45,438 nt of DNA, from positions 1-45,438 of the forward strand of contig DATDVD010000012.1 of the NCBI GenBank assembly GCA_035290065.1. The letters run 5' to 3'. Origin of the DNA: DATDVD01 sp035290065. Lineage in GTDB: Bacteria; Pseudomonadota; Gammaproteobacteria; Coxiellales; Coxiellaceae. The position numbers and the translations under genes are program-made. This document shows positions 9,364 to 16,906 of the stretch, in pieces. Each line of letters opens with the position of its first letter. Within the stretch, counting starts at the first letter, position 1. The notes under the pieces are model-generated. The model ran no database searches, was not told the origin of the DNA, and was given only the letters and a program-made list of their open reading frames with translations.

Positions 9364-9825
9364 ATGGCAGCCCCCACTCCTTTAGCATTGCTTAAAAGAA
9401 CGTTACGTACCCATTTTCTCATCGCTTTTGGAGAAGAAAATGCGCCCGACCAGGATTATCAAGCCTTTATTGAAGATGGCGTTTGGGATAATACTGTAAT
9501 TGCCAAACGAAAATGTCTTAATCCTTTAAAATGGGCAGAGTTTTTAATATTAATAAGTTGGTATTTTACTAAAAAACTTATTACTTACGCGCTAAGAATC
9601 GCTTTTTTTGTAAGTTTAACACTACCTTTAGTTTGTTTCGCATGTGTTTTAAGTGTAACTTTTCTCACAGGTCAGCAGGCCTTTAAGTTTGTTACGGATT
9701 CCCTTCGTTTTTTGTTTTATTTATCCGGATTTTTAGCAGGATTGGCGGCGGCTTCCATCTTTATTGTATTAAAAACGATTTTTTCTCCCGTCAACGAATT
9801 ATTTTCCGCCAGTCGAAATTCCTGA
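9364..9825 (+). CDS. Small integral membrane protein of unknown function
   Basis: No family recognised. The 153-residue product has a hydrophilic N-terminus (residues 1-60) and two long hydrophobic segments (about 60-105 and 113-140), each of which could form one or two helices, and a short polar tail. The start at 9364 is set by an AGGAGGA ribosome binding site ending six bases before it. A longer frame from 9310 exists but has no such site. Two TATAAT hexamers (9295-9300 and 9306-9311) lie upstream, without a convincing -35. The next gene encodes another small membrane protein of similar size, so the two may form a unit. Confidence 0.6.
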   Translation: MAAPTPLALLKRTLRTHFLIAFGEENAPDQDYQAFIEDGVWDNTVIAKRKCLNPLKWAEFLILISWYFTKKLITYALRIAFFVSLTLPLVCFACVLSVTFLTGQQAFKFVTDSLRFLFYLSGFLAGLAAASIFIVLKTIFSPVNELFSASRNS

Positions 9826-9855
9826 CGAGAAGAACCCCTCGTATTAAACTTGCTT

Positions 9856-10323
9856 ATGTCTGCTATTTTTTCTGCCATCGCTTTTCTTTTTATTGCCGGT
9901 CTTTTTATTCATACCGCCTTTTTCTTGCCATTTTATTTAGTGGTTATTCCAGTGGTTTCTTTTTTATCGGTTCTTTTTGCAAGCGCCCTAGCGGCAAAAA
10001 TCCTTACGATTGGGATAGTGCTGTTTGCTAGCGCGTGTTTAATTAAATTATTTTTTCACGGGCTTTCTTTGTTGGAAGCCTTTATAACCAACTATGATCA
10101 AAAAATAGCTGTGCCTCCTCTTCCCTCAGCACCGCTTTTGGAATCGGTGGGAAGTTTTCCACAGGCCGACCTCACAACGGCCCTTTCTCATCGGCATTAC
10201 AAAACACCTACTAATGCAATGCCGGTTCCCCTTGTCGAGCGAGAAAGCGCTACTTATGCGGCCAGGCAAACGCTTGGAATCGGTTATAGAATTCCCACTG
10301 CCTCGCCTGTAGCCCAAATATAA
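9856..10323 (+). CDS. Small membrane protein of unknown function
   Basis: No family recognised. The 155-residue product begins with two or three hydrophobic helices (residues 1-80) and ends in a Pro-containing soluble tail of about 65 residues. The start is uncertain: ATG at 9856 or TTG at 9850, neither with a clear ribosome binding site. It lies 30 bases after another small membrane protein on the same strand. Codon use looks similar to neighbouring genes, so a real gene is likely. Confidence 0.5.
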   Translation: MSAIFSAIAFLFIAGLFIHTAFFLPFYLVVIPVVSFLSVLFASALAAKILTIGIVLFASACLIKLFFHGLSLLEAFITNYDQKIAVPPLPSAPLLESVGSFPQADLTTALSHRHYKTPTNAMPVPLVERESATYAARQTLGIGYRIPTASPVAQI

Positions 10324-10325
10324 GC

Positions 10326-10354
10326 TTGAAAACCCTCTTTATTCTTGCTAAAAC
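10326..10354 (+). promoter_or_regulatory. Promoter of dusA, likely leaderless
   Basis: TTGAAA (10326-10331), a 17-base spacer, and TAAAAC (10349-10354) preceded by an extended -10 TG. The expected start of transcription, about seven bases after the hexamer, falls on the dusA ATG itself, and no Shine-Dalgarno sequence is present. Confidence 0.5.
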
Positions 10355-10360
10355 GCCGGG

Positions 10361-11317
10361 ATGATGAATCGCACTGTCTCCATTGCGCCCATGATGCGCT
10401 ACACCGATCGGCATTATCGCTATTTAATGCGGTTAATGACGAAGCATACGCTGTTATACACCGTGATGCTTACGACAAGTGCATTAATTCAGGGGGATTA
10501 TAAAAAACTGTTAGCCTATAACCTCGAAGAACACCCTTTAGCACTGCAATTAGGGGGCTCCCATCCGCAGGAATTAGCCACGTGTGCAAAAATGGCTGAA
10601 GAATTTGGTTACGATGAAGTGAATTTAAACGCCGGTTGTCCCAGTGATCGCGTACAATCAGGTCAATTTGGGGCGTGCCTCATGAAAACCCCTGAACGCG
10701 TGGCTGACTGTATTTTTGCCATGCAATCTGCTGTAAAAATTCCCGTGACGATTAAAACCCGTATTGGTGTGGATGAAATGGATGATTACGCCCATTTGCA
10801 TCGATTGGTAGAGTTAGTCGCACACGCAGGTTGTAAGGTATTTATTATTCATGCCAGAAAAGCCTGGTTACATGGCTTAAGCCCTGCTGAAAACCGCCAT
10901 ATTCCTCCGTTACGATATGAAGTGGTGCATCAATTAAAACGCGATTTTCCACATTTAACGATTGTGATTAACGGCGGCATTAACGCTTTGGAAGAAATAG
11001 AGGCTCAATTGCCTTATGTCGATGGCGTTATGCTAGGCCGAGCCGCTTATCATCATCCATATTTATTTTCCGAAGTAGATACTCGATTTTTTGGAGACAC
11101 CCAATCGCCTCTCCCTCAACCCGCCGTCATTCGTGAATTTTTTCCCTACATCCAAGCTCAACTTAAAAAGGACATTGCTCTCCACACCCTCACTCAACAC
11201 CTCACCGGCTTTTTTCAAGGCCAAAACGGTGCCCGCCGGTGGCGCCAAACCCTAAGCCTAGGCCGCTCCCTCAATTTTCCCCTCCTAGAAGCCGTTCTAA
11301 CTTCGATAGGTTCTTAA
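10361..11317 (+). CDS. dusA: tRNA-dihydrouridine synthase A
   Basis: FMN-dependent reductase that makes dihydrouridine at positions 20/20a of tRNA. The 318-residue TIM-barrel protein shows APMMRYTDRHYRYLMR at the N-terminus, the active-site motif NLNAGCPSDRVQSGQFG with the catalytic cysteine at C93, KTRIGVDE near 135, and GVMLGRAAYHHPYLF near 225, which is the DusA form of that motif. Two consecutive ATG codons (10361, 10364) are both possible starts; no ribosome binding site is seen. It is preceded by a plausible promoter and transcribed towards rpmE. Confidence 0.94.
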   Translation: MMNRTVSIAPMMRYTDRHYRYLMRLMTKHTLLYTVMLTTSALIQGDYKKLLAYNLEEHPLALQLGGSHPQELATCAKMAEEFGYDEVNLNAGCPSDRVQSGQFGACLMKTPERVADCIFAMQSAVKIPVTIKTRIGVDEMDDYAHLHRLVELVAHAGCKVFIIHARKAWLHGLSPAENRHIPPLRYEVVHQLKRDFPHLTIVINGGINALEEIEAQLPYVDGVMLGRAAYHHPYLFSEVDTRFFGDTQSPLPQPAVIREFFPYIQAQLKKDIALHTLTQHLTGFFQGQNGARRWRQTLSLGRSLNFPLLEAVLTSIGS

Positions 11318-11338
11318 ACTTGGGCCTTTAAAGCCTCG

Positions 11339-11397
11339 CTCCCCTGCCACTGCAGTGGTTACAAGTTCGGGGAGGAGAAGTAGTGAGTCTGCTTCTC
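11339..11397. other. Nested inverted repeats downstream of dusA
   Basis: A 6-bp stem CTCCCC (11339-11344) / GGGGAG (11369-11374) encloses the perfect 12-bp palindrome CCACTGCAGTGG (11347-11358). A further 6-bp pair GAGAAG (11375-11380) / CTTCTC (11392-11397) follows directly. No T-run follows, so these are not typical terminators. They could stabilise the dusA 3' end or be the remains of a mobile palindromic element. Confidence 0.4.
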
Positions 11398-11453
11398 TTG
11401 TCACGGGTATTTATTTTGTCTGATAAAACTTAAAAATATTAAAAAAGAAATAG

Positions 11454-11480
11454 CAGGGTCAGGCTTGACCCTGTTTTTTT
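11454..11480. terminator. Bidirectional terminator between dusA and rpmE
   Basis: Perfect 8-bp stem CAGGGTCA (11454-11461) / TGACCCTG (11466-11473) with loop GGCT, followed on the plus strand by seven T residues (11474-11480). On the minus strand, after the rpmE stop, the same stem is followed by a T-rich stretch, so it can serve both converging genes. Confidence 0.8.
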
Positions 11481-11483
11481 AGA

Positions 11484-11720
11484 TTAGTCTTTCTGACCGC
11501 TGGCTTTTTTGTCGTCGGTAGTTTTGGCATAGCGTTTGCGGAAACGATCTACCCGACCGGCGGTGTCGATAATTTTTTGAGTGCCAGTGTAAAAGGGATG
11601 GCATTTAGAGCAGATTTCTAGGTGTAACTCATGGCCCGCCGTGGAATTCACTTCAAATGTATTGCCACAGCTGCAGTTGACTTTCATAGCCTTATAGGCG
11701 GGGTGAATATTTTTTTGCAT
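11484..11720 (-). CDS. rpmE: 50S ribosomal protein L31, zinc-binding type
   Basis: Large-subunit ribosomal protein forming part of an intersubunit bridge. The 78-residue product has four zinc-ligand cysteines (C16, C18, C37, C40; CSC and CSKC), marking the zinc-containing (C+) form, and the HPFYTG motif. The start has a good ribosome binding site (AGAGGT seven bases upstream). The C-terminus is lysine-rich and slightly longer than the E. coli protein. Single gene, divergent from the MFS gene and convergent with dusA. Confidence 0.95.
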   Translation of the reverse strand: MQKNIHPAYKAMKVNCSCGNTFEVNSTAGHELHLEICSKCHPFYTGTQKIIDTAGRVDRFRKRYAKTTDDKKASGQKD

Positions 11721-11908
11721 CGCGGATACCTCTTAATAAGCGCTGCAATATATCGAAATTTAGGCTCTTTATCAAGAGATCTGGGGCTAATATCTTTACT
11801 CCCTTACCCCGGGAGGATGGGGCTCCCCCACAGGTTTACCTTGTTATCACTAAGTAAGCTGGTAAAATCCATGGCTTTATTCCCGTTAACCAATAAGGTG
11901 GTACACTA

Positions 11909-13243
11909 ATGAGCCGAGGGATGCCAGAGAATGTAACTTCGCTTGAGGGCTTAGAGGACATGATCGAAGAGCATACCACCTTCTCTTGGGCTAGCATGGC
12001 GCCCTGGTTTGTTTGCCTCCTAGGGGCTTTGTTTTACTGCTATGAGTATTTGCTGCGTGTCTCCCCCAGTGTGATGACCCAAGAACTCATGCAAACCTAT
12101 CACTTAACGGCCATTTCTTTTGGTAATCTTTCCAGCGTTTATTATTATGTCTATGTTCCCATGCAGTTGTTTGTGGGGCTATTGCTGGATAAATATGGCC
12201 CTCGTCGATTACTCACGTTAGCCGTATTGGTGTGTGCGGTGGGAACGTATTTTTTCGCAGCAGGGTATAGTTTGTGGGTTGCTCAAATTGGCCGTTTTAT
12301 GGTGGGGTTTGGTTCGGCGTTTGCCTTTGTGGGCGTTTTAAAATTAGCGACAATTTGGTTGCCGCCGCATCGTTTTGCATTGGTGTCTGGCTTTACACTC
12401 GCCTTAGGGATGATGGGAGGAATGTTAGGGGATGTCGCGCTTACCTCTTTAGTGCAATTACAAGGATGGAAACAAACCTGTTATTTAGCAGCCATAGTGG
12501 GCGTGTTATTGACGTTTATCATTTATTCTATTGTGCGTGATGAGAATCCGCGTTTACCGCCGGCGAAGCATTTATCTGATTTGCATAATGTTGTTTTAAT
12601 TTGGTCTGAAATTAAAAAAATTCTTTTCAATCCTCAAATTTGGATTAATGGGGTAATTGGGTGTTTGTTATATTTGTCATTGTCAGCGTTTGCGGAATTG
12701 TGGGCGATTCCTTATTTAGAACAAGCCTCCAATTTTAAATCCGATGATGCGGCAGCTGCCTCGTCAATGGTATTTTTAGGTTGGGCGATCGGTGGGCCCA
12801 TCATGGGATGGTTTTCGGATTTTATTCGGCAGCGCCGTTTATTGTTAACCATGGGCTCGGTGGTGTCGGCAGTGCTTATTGCGGTTGTGTTGTATGCACC
12901 CAATGTTAGTGCTCGGATGGTAATGGCCATTTTGTTTGTGTGTGGACTCTTTTCCAGTTCGCAAATTTTAGTGTTTTCCGTCAGTCGTGAAATTAGCCCG
13001 GTTACTTTATCGGGTACGGCCTTGGCGTTAACAAATATGATGGTGATGATAGGGGGCTTATTTGTGCCTTTAATTGGCTGGGTGTTGGATTTTGTATGGG
13101 CCGGTCAAATGGTGGCAGGGGCCCGTGTTTATTCTGTGGGTGCCTATCAGTTAGGCCTCTCCCTTCTGCCAGCCGGCTTAATTCTCGCTGCTTTACTAAC
13201 GCTCTTTCTCCGCGAAACCGGCTGCCGCCAACAGATGGAATAA
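11909..13243 (+). CDS. MFS transporter
   Basis: Secondary transporter of the major facilitator superfamily, inner membrane. The 444-residue protein has an approximately 30-residue polar N-terminus, then 12 hydrophobic helices with the typical central loop near residues 210-230. The loop 2-3 motif appears as GLLLDKYGPRRLLT (about residues 89-102) and a second copy as GWFSDFIRQRRLL near 295. The start is supported by AAGGTGG seven bases before the ATG. It resembles transporters found in several copies in Legionella and Coxiella, but the substrate is not readable. Transcribed alone, divergent from rpmE; a REP element follows. Confidence 0.88.
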   Translation: MSRGMPENVTSLEGLEDMIEEHTTFSWASMAPWFVCLLGALFYCYEYLLRVSPSVMTQELMQTYHLTAISFGNLSSVYYYVYVPMQLFVGLLLDKYGPRRLLTLAVLVCAVGTYFFAAGYSLWVAQIGRFMVGFGSAFAFVGVLKLATIWLPPHRFALVSGFTLALGMMGGMLGDVALTSLVQLQGWKQTCYLAAIVGVLLTFIIYSIVRDENPRLPPAKHLSDLHNVVLIWSEIKKILFNPQIWINGVIGCLLYLSLSAFAELWAIPYLEQASNFKSDDAAAASSMVFLGWAIGGPIMGWFSDFIRQRRLLLTMGSVVSAVLIAVVLYAPNVSARMVMAILFVCGLFSSSQILVFSVSREISPVTLSGTALALTNMMVMIGGLFVPLIGWVLDFVWAGQMVAGARVYSVGAYQLGLSLLPAGLILAALLTLFLRETGCRQQME

Positions 13244-13273
13244 TTTCCAAATCCCACCTCTATCCTAGATTAT

Positions 13274-13313
13274 ATTCCATTCCATTCCATTCCATTCCAT
13301 TGCATTCCATTCG
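13274..13313. repeat. Pentanucleotide tandem repeat (ATTCC)8
   Basis: Eight consecutive units of ATTCC, the sixth (ATTGC) and eighth (ATTCG) each with one change, ending exactly where REP copy 1 begins. Such arrays vary in copy number by slippage. It lies between the MFS gene and bolA, in non-coding sequence. Confidence 0.85.
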
Positions 13314-13391
13314 TAGGGGCAGAGCGTGCTCTGCCCGTGCGATATCTAAATCTTGTGCGGCGCTTCTGGGCAGACCACGGTCTGCCCCTAC
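13313..13391 (-). repeat. REP/BIME element copy 1 (79 bp)
   Basis: Two opposed palindromes, each headed GTAG on its outer side (the right one reads CTAC on the plus strand). Left arm: GTAG plus GGGCAGAGC-GT-GCTCTGCCC. Right arm on the minus strand: GTAG plus GGGCAGACC-GT-GGTCTGCCC. The linker carries the GCGCCGCACAAGATTTA core in reverse, so this copy is inverted relative to the other three. It lies between converging genes (MFS and bolA). The GTAG head plus palindrome is the structure known for REPs mobilised by RAYT transposases; no RAYT gene is in this window. Confidence 0.85.
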
Positions 13392-13412
13392 GGGAGGAGG
13401 GGGGTATAGGGT

Positions 13413-13667
13413 TTATGGTCTGATTTTTAATTTAAGGGCGTGGATATCGGTTTCCATCAATGTTTTTAGGGCTTCATAGACCAAACGATGTTGTTCCAAT
13501 AACGTAAGGCCCTTAAAGCGGTGAGAAGCAATTTCGATGGTAAAATGGCCTTTACCTTCATGGCCCGTATGCCCCACATGCCGAGCGCTATCATCTTCTA
13601 TCTTTAGAAAAATAGGCTGAAAAGCCGCTGTTAGACATTCTTCAATAGCCGTGATTCGATTAAGCAT
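13413..13667 (-). CDS. bolA: BolA family protein
   Basis: Small 84-residue BolA/IbaG-type protein, a partner of monothiol glutaredoxins in iron-sulfur handling. Visible are the core DDSARHVGHTGHEGKGHFTI (about residues 25-44, with conserved His) and F-KGLTLLEQHRLVYEAL. The start chosen is the ATG at 13667, which overlaps the yciB stop by eight bases; a longer frame from 13724 adds 19 residues inside yciB that have no counterpart in the family. The yciB-bolA pair is common in gammaproteobacteria. Confidence 0.9.
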   Translation of the reverse strand: MLNRITAIEECLTAAFQPIFLKIEDDSARHVGHTGHEGKGHFTIEIASHRFKGLTLLEQHRLVYEALKTLMETDIHALKLKIRP

Positions 13668-14202
13668 CGGTAGATTCAGACAACGGATGAAACCGCGACA
13701 GATACGTAATTTGAGCGAAGACAAAACACAATGTCATGCCTAACGTGCCAAATAATTTAAAATTAACCCACGTTTCCGTGCTGTATTGATAAGCAACCCA
13801 TACATTGATGAGCCCTAACACTAAAAAATAAATTCCCCAACTGATGGTTAGCCGATTCCAAGCGGTTTCAGGCAAGGTAATTTTTTCTGCTAGAAAACGT
13901 TTTAAAAGAGGTTTTTCTAAATATTGGCTGATGAGAAGGATGCCTGCAAATATCCAATAAACGACAGAGGGCTTCCACTTGATAAAGAGAGGATTATGGA
14001 AAATAAGCGTGGCTCCTCCCAGAAGCAAAATAACTACAAAAGTAATCAAGGGGCCTTTTTTAAGCTCCCGAGTAGCTATCCAAAGCCAGGTGACTTGAAT
14101 GAAAGAAGCGAGAATGGCCACCCCGGTAGCCCAATATAATCCATACAGCTTAAAAGTTAGAAAAAACAAGACAATAGGGATATAGTCCAAAATCCATTGC
14201 AT
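13660..14202 (-). CDS. yciB: Septation/inner-membrane protein YciB
   Basis: Polytopic inner-membrane protein (also called IspZ/IspA), 180 residues with five or six hydrophobic helices and the characteristic motifs KLYGLYWATGVAI near residue 19, NPLFIKWKPSVVYW near 70 and ETAWNRLTISWGIYF near 113. It affects cell-envelope and septum integrity. Upstream is bolA's partner position: bolA starts inside its last codons. No Shine-Dalgarno is present: the bases before ATG read CTCCTCCT, the opposite of one, and an extended -10 TGATATACT ends six bases upstream. Confidence 0.93.
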   Translation of the reverse strand: MQWILDYIPIVLFFLTFKLYGLYWATGVAILASFIQVTWLWIATRELKKGPLITFVVILLLGGATLIFHNPLFIKWKPSVVYWIFAGILLISQYLEKPLLKRFLAEKITLPETAWNRLTISWGIYFLVLGLINVWVAYQYSTETWVNFKLFGTLGMTLCFVFAQITYLSRFHPLSESTDA

Positions 14203-14208
14203 AGGAGG

Positions 14209-14243
14209 AGTATATCATATTTTAAGGGGTGGTATGCTATACT
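14209..14243. promoter_or_regulatory. Face-to-face extended -10 promoters for yciB and scpAB
   Basis: Minus strand: TGATATACT (14217 down to 14209), six bases before the yciB ATG. Plus strand: TGCTATACT (14235-14243), pointing to scpA. They lie in an 8-bp inverted repeat, GGAGTATA (14207-14214) / TATACTCC (14238-14245). No good -35 is visible for either, as usual for extended -10 promoters. The scpA transcript would then carry a leader of about 190 bases containing REP copy 2. Confidence 0.5.
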
Positions 14244-14297
14244 CCCTCTAAAATACGCAGCCTAGATTTTTTTGCGGCGGTGGGTATTGATATTCGC

Positions 14298-14376
14298 GTA
14301 GGGGCAGAGCGTGCTCTGCCCAAAAGCGCCGCACAAGATTTAAATTCTGCACGGGCAGAGCACGCTCTGCCCCTAC
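14298..14376 (+). repeat. REP/BIME element copy 2 (79 bp)
   Basis: Both arms are of the GC type: GTAG plus GGGCAGAGC-GT-GCTCTGCCC on the left and its inverse on the right, with the linker core GCGCCGCACAAGATTTAAAT. The inverted symmetry extends outward (GATATTCG on the left, CGAATATC on the right). Flanks GTGGGTATTGATATT (left) and a GTAGC/AGATTCAGG block (right, about 14396-14417) are shared with copy 3. It lies in the 5' leader of scpA. Confidence 0.9.
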
Positions 14377-14443
14377 GAATATCAGTGCCAATACTCGTAG
14401 CCGTAGCAAGATTCAGGCGTAATGAGATAAACCGAGGCAATAC

Positions 14444-15298
14444 GTGGAACAAGTAGAGTTAGTTGAATTTGAAGCCAAAATCGGCGGCCAGCCGATGATC
14501 CATTTCCCCAAAGATCTTTATATTCCTCCCGAAGCCATGCGGGTGATTTTAGAGGCATTTGAGGGACCGCTGGATTTATTGCTTTATCTCATTAAAAAAC
14601 AAAACGTGGATGTTCTGAATATTCCTATTGCTGAAATTACTCGTCAGTATGTGCAATATATTGAATTGATGCACGAGATGCATATCGAATTAGCCGCGGA
14701 ATATTTAGTGATGGCGGCTATGTTAGCCGAAATTAAATCCCGTATGTTATTGCCACGTCATCACGAAGAGGAACCAGAAGAATCGGATCCGCGGGCTGAA
14801 CTAATTCGACGATTGCAAGAATACGAGCGTTTTAAAGAGGCGGCTGAACAAATCGATCAGTTAGATCGCGTTGAACGAGAATTTTATGTTGCTGAAACAT
14901 TAGCCCCCCCCATGGATGTTATACCCGCTCAACCCGAAGTAAAATTTGATCAACTTTTGCAGGCACTGAAAGGGGTGATGGAGCGTGCTAAATATAACGA
15001 AAGTCATCATGTGTTGCGTGAAACCTTATCCATCAGTGACCGTATTCGCCAAATTTTAGAGCAAGTATCTTCTGATAAATTCGTTTCTTTTTTAAGCTTA
15101 TTTCGTGCACGAGAAGGACGAATGGGTGTAGTAGTAAGCTTAATTGCTATGTTAGAATTGTTGCGCCAATCTGTATTAGAATTAAGCCAAACAGAACCAT
15201 TTGCGCCGATTTATATCAAAAAACGCGCGGGCGAACATGACATTAATTGGGAAAACATCGATAAAGAATTTGAATCTCGTACGGAAGAGGAAGCGTAG
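14444..15298 (+). CDS. scpA: Segregation and condensation protein A
   Basis: Kleisin subunit of the bacterial condensin, bridging SMC heads with ScpB for chromosome segregation. The 284-residue acidic protein shows the N-terminal FEGPLDLLLYLIKKQNVDVLN core (about residues 39-58) and the C-terminal winged-helix kleisin end (FLSLFRAREGRMGVVVSLIAMLELL). Start: GTG at 14444, preceded by GAGG with a six-base gap. Its stop directly abuts the scpB start. The pair is bracketed by two REP elements (copies 2 and 3). Confidence 0.95.
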   Translation: MEQVELVEFEAKIGGQPMIHFPKDLYIPPEAMRVILEAFEGPLDLLLYLIKKQNVDVLNIPIAEITRQYVQYIELMHEMHIELAAEYLVMAAMLAEIKSRMLLPRHHEEEPEESDPRAELIRRLQEYERFKEAAEQIDQLDRVEREFYVAETLAPPMDVIPAQPEVKFDQLLQALKGVMERAKYNESHHVLRETLSISDRIRQILEQVSSDKFVSFLSLFRAREGRMGVVVSLIAMLELLRQSVLELSQTEPFAPIYIKKRAGEHDINWENIDKEFESRTEEEA

Positions 15299-15967
15299 AT
15301 GACCACAGAGCATGAACAATTAGAGCAGATTATTGAAGCCGCTTTATTTACAGCCGGTGAGCCGATGAACACCACGCGAATTCAATATTTATTTGAAGAA
15401 AGTGAGCGACCGACCGTTGAAGCCATTAAACAGGTTATCGAAACCCTCGAAAAAAAATACGAAGGTCATGGCATTATGCTAGTAAAAGTAGCGAGTGGAT
15501 ATCGTTTTCAATCGCGAAAAGAATATGCGCCGTGGTTACAGCGTATGTTTGAATCTAAACCCCCTCGTTATTCCCGTGCTTTATTAGAAACCTTAGCCTT
15601 AATTGCTTATAAGCAGCCTATTACGCGCGGAGAAGTAGAAGATATTCGCGGTGTTTCTACCAGTAATCACGTGGTTAAAATTTTATTGGAACGCGAATGG
15701 ATTAAAATTGTTGGCCAAAAAGAAGTACCCGGTCGTCCTGCTTTATACGGCACTACGAAACAATTTTTAGATTATTTTAATTTAAACGGTTTATCTGAAT
15801 TACCCAAATTAAAAGATATTGTGGATCTTGATGCAATGGGTGAAAAAATTTCTCGTCAATTAGCACTAGCCATCGAAGGCAAAGCTTCTAATGATGTGCC
15901 GGATACGGTAATTGAAATGACTGTTAAAAGCTTAGATGCCGAATCTGAAAGCGAAGAAGTGAATTAA
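15299..15967 (+). CDS. scpB: Segregation and condensation protein B
   Basis: Winged-helix dimer that binds ScpA and SMC. The 222-residue product contains the two winged-helix domains typical of ScpB: EAALFTAGEP at the start, ALLETLALIAYKQPITRGEVEDIRG (about residues 94-118) and the GRPALYGTT motif near 150. The ATG follows the scpA stop without a gap. The C-terminal 30 residues are acidic and low in complexity. The following gap holds REP copy 3. Confidence 0.95.
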   Translation: MTTEHEQLEQIIEAALFTAGEPMNTTRIQYLFEESERPTVEAIKQVIETLEKKYEGHGIMLVKVASGYRFQSRKEYAPWLQRMFESKPPRYSRALLETLALIAYKQPITRGEVEDIRGVSTSNHVVKILLEREWIKIVGQKEVPGRPALYGTTKQFLDYFNLNGLSELPKLKDIVDLDAMGEKISRQLALAIEGKASNDVPDTVIEMTVKSLDAESESEEVN

Positions 15968-16031
15968 CCATCACTGCAGCATAGATTTTCCTGCAGGATG
16001 GGTATTAATAGCAGTGGGTATTGATATTTGT

Positions 16032-16110
16032 GTAGGGGCAGACCGTGGTCTGCCCAAGAACACCGCACAAGATTTAAATACCGCACGGGCAGAGCACGCT
16101 CTGCCCCTAC
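16032..16110 (+). repeat. REP/BIME element copy 3 (79 bp)
   Basis: Left arm CC type (GTAG plus GGGCAGACC-GT-GGTCTGCCC), right arm the inverse of the GC type. Linker core ACACCGCACAAGATTTAAAT. Outer flanks match those of copy 2 (GTGGGTATTGATATT before it, GAATAT and a CGTAGC/AGATTCAGG block after it). It lies between scpB and rluB, transcribed the same way. Confidence 0.9.
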
Positions 16111-16168
16111 GAATATAGCAACCGTAGCTAGATTCAGGTTATATATTTTTTATCCCGAGGCACATTAA

Positions 16169-16906
16169 GTGACAGAGAAATTGCAAAAAATACTGGCTCG
16201 CGCAGGCTTAGGTTCTCGTCGAGAAATTGAGCGTTGGATTGATGCAGGGCGGGTGACAGTGAATGGTCAAGTCGCCACATTAGGATTACGCGCTGGTTCT
16301 GCTGATTCTATTTGCGTTGATGGACGTTCTATTCAGTTCGGAAAAACCCCACCTAAAACACGCGTTTTACTCTATCATAAACCACTCCACGAAATTTGTA
16401 CTCGTCACGATCCGGAAGGGCGCCCTACCATTTTTGAACAGATGCCCCCCGTAGAAGGGCGTTGGATCAATATTGGCCGGTTGGATGTTAACACAACAGG
16501 TTTATTATTGTTGACGAACAATGGAGAGTTAGCGCATGCGTTAATGCATCCTTCCCGTCAAATAGAGCGAGAATATAAAGTTCGTGCGTTAGGTTCTTTA
16601 GATCAAGCCACGTTAAATGAATTTGTGAAAGGTGTAAACTTAGAGGGAGAAACCGTAACGTTTAAATCTATTATACCCGAAGGAGGAGAGGGAAGTAATC
16701 AAACCTATTGCGTAATCGTGTGCGAAGGACGCAATCGTTTTATTCGCCGCATGTTTGAGGCAAAAGGGTGTGCTGTCAATCGATTATTACGCATTCGATT
16801 TGCACATATTACATTGCCGCGCTCGTTATTGCCGGGAAAATGGATAGAATTAAAAGGAGATGATCTCAACTTATTGTTAAAATTAATAGTTCAGCGCGTA
16901 CAATAG
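16169..16906 (+). CDS. rluB: 23S rRNA pseudouridine synthase (RluB type)
   Basis: Makes a pseudouridine in 23S rRNA (E. coli RluB: position 2605). The 245-residue protein has an N-terminal S4 RNA-binding domain (residues 1-60, KLQKILARAGLGSRREIERW) and the catalytic domain with GRLDVNTTGLLLLTN, aspartate D106. RluB rather than RluE/F is inferred from the S4 domain and the scpAB-rluB order seen in many gammaproteobacteria. Start is GTG with GAGG eight bases before. The 3' end overlaps the converging gene at 16883 by 24 bases. Confidence 0.92.
   Translation: MTEKLQKILARAGLGSRREIERWIDAGRVTVNGQVATLGLRAGSADSICVDGRSIQFGKTPPKTRVLLYHKPLHEICTRHDPEGRPTIFEQMPPVEGRWINIGRLDVNTTGLLLLTNNGELAHALMHPSRQIEREYKVRALGSLDQATLNEFVKGVNLEGETVTFKSIIPEGGEGSNQTYCVIVCEGRNRFIRRMFEAKGCAVNRLLRIRFAHITLPRSLLPGKWIELKGDDLNLLLKLIVQRVQ

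Noticed and set aside
13096..13479. 127-codon open frame spanning the MFS end, ATTCC array and REP copy 1
   Set aside because: Overlaps a clear gene in another frame and is made of repeat sequence.
14229..14456. Open frames on both strands across REP copy 2
   Set aside because: Palindromic repeats give matching open frames on both strands; no start signal and no conserved content.
13313..16110. CRISPR array
   Set aside because: Repeats are palindromic pairs 0.9-1.7 kb apart in different gaps, not regularly spaced with spacers.
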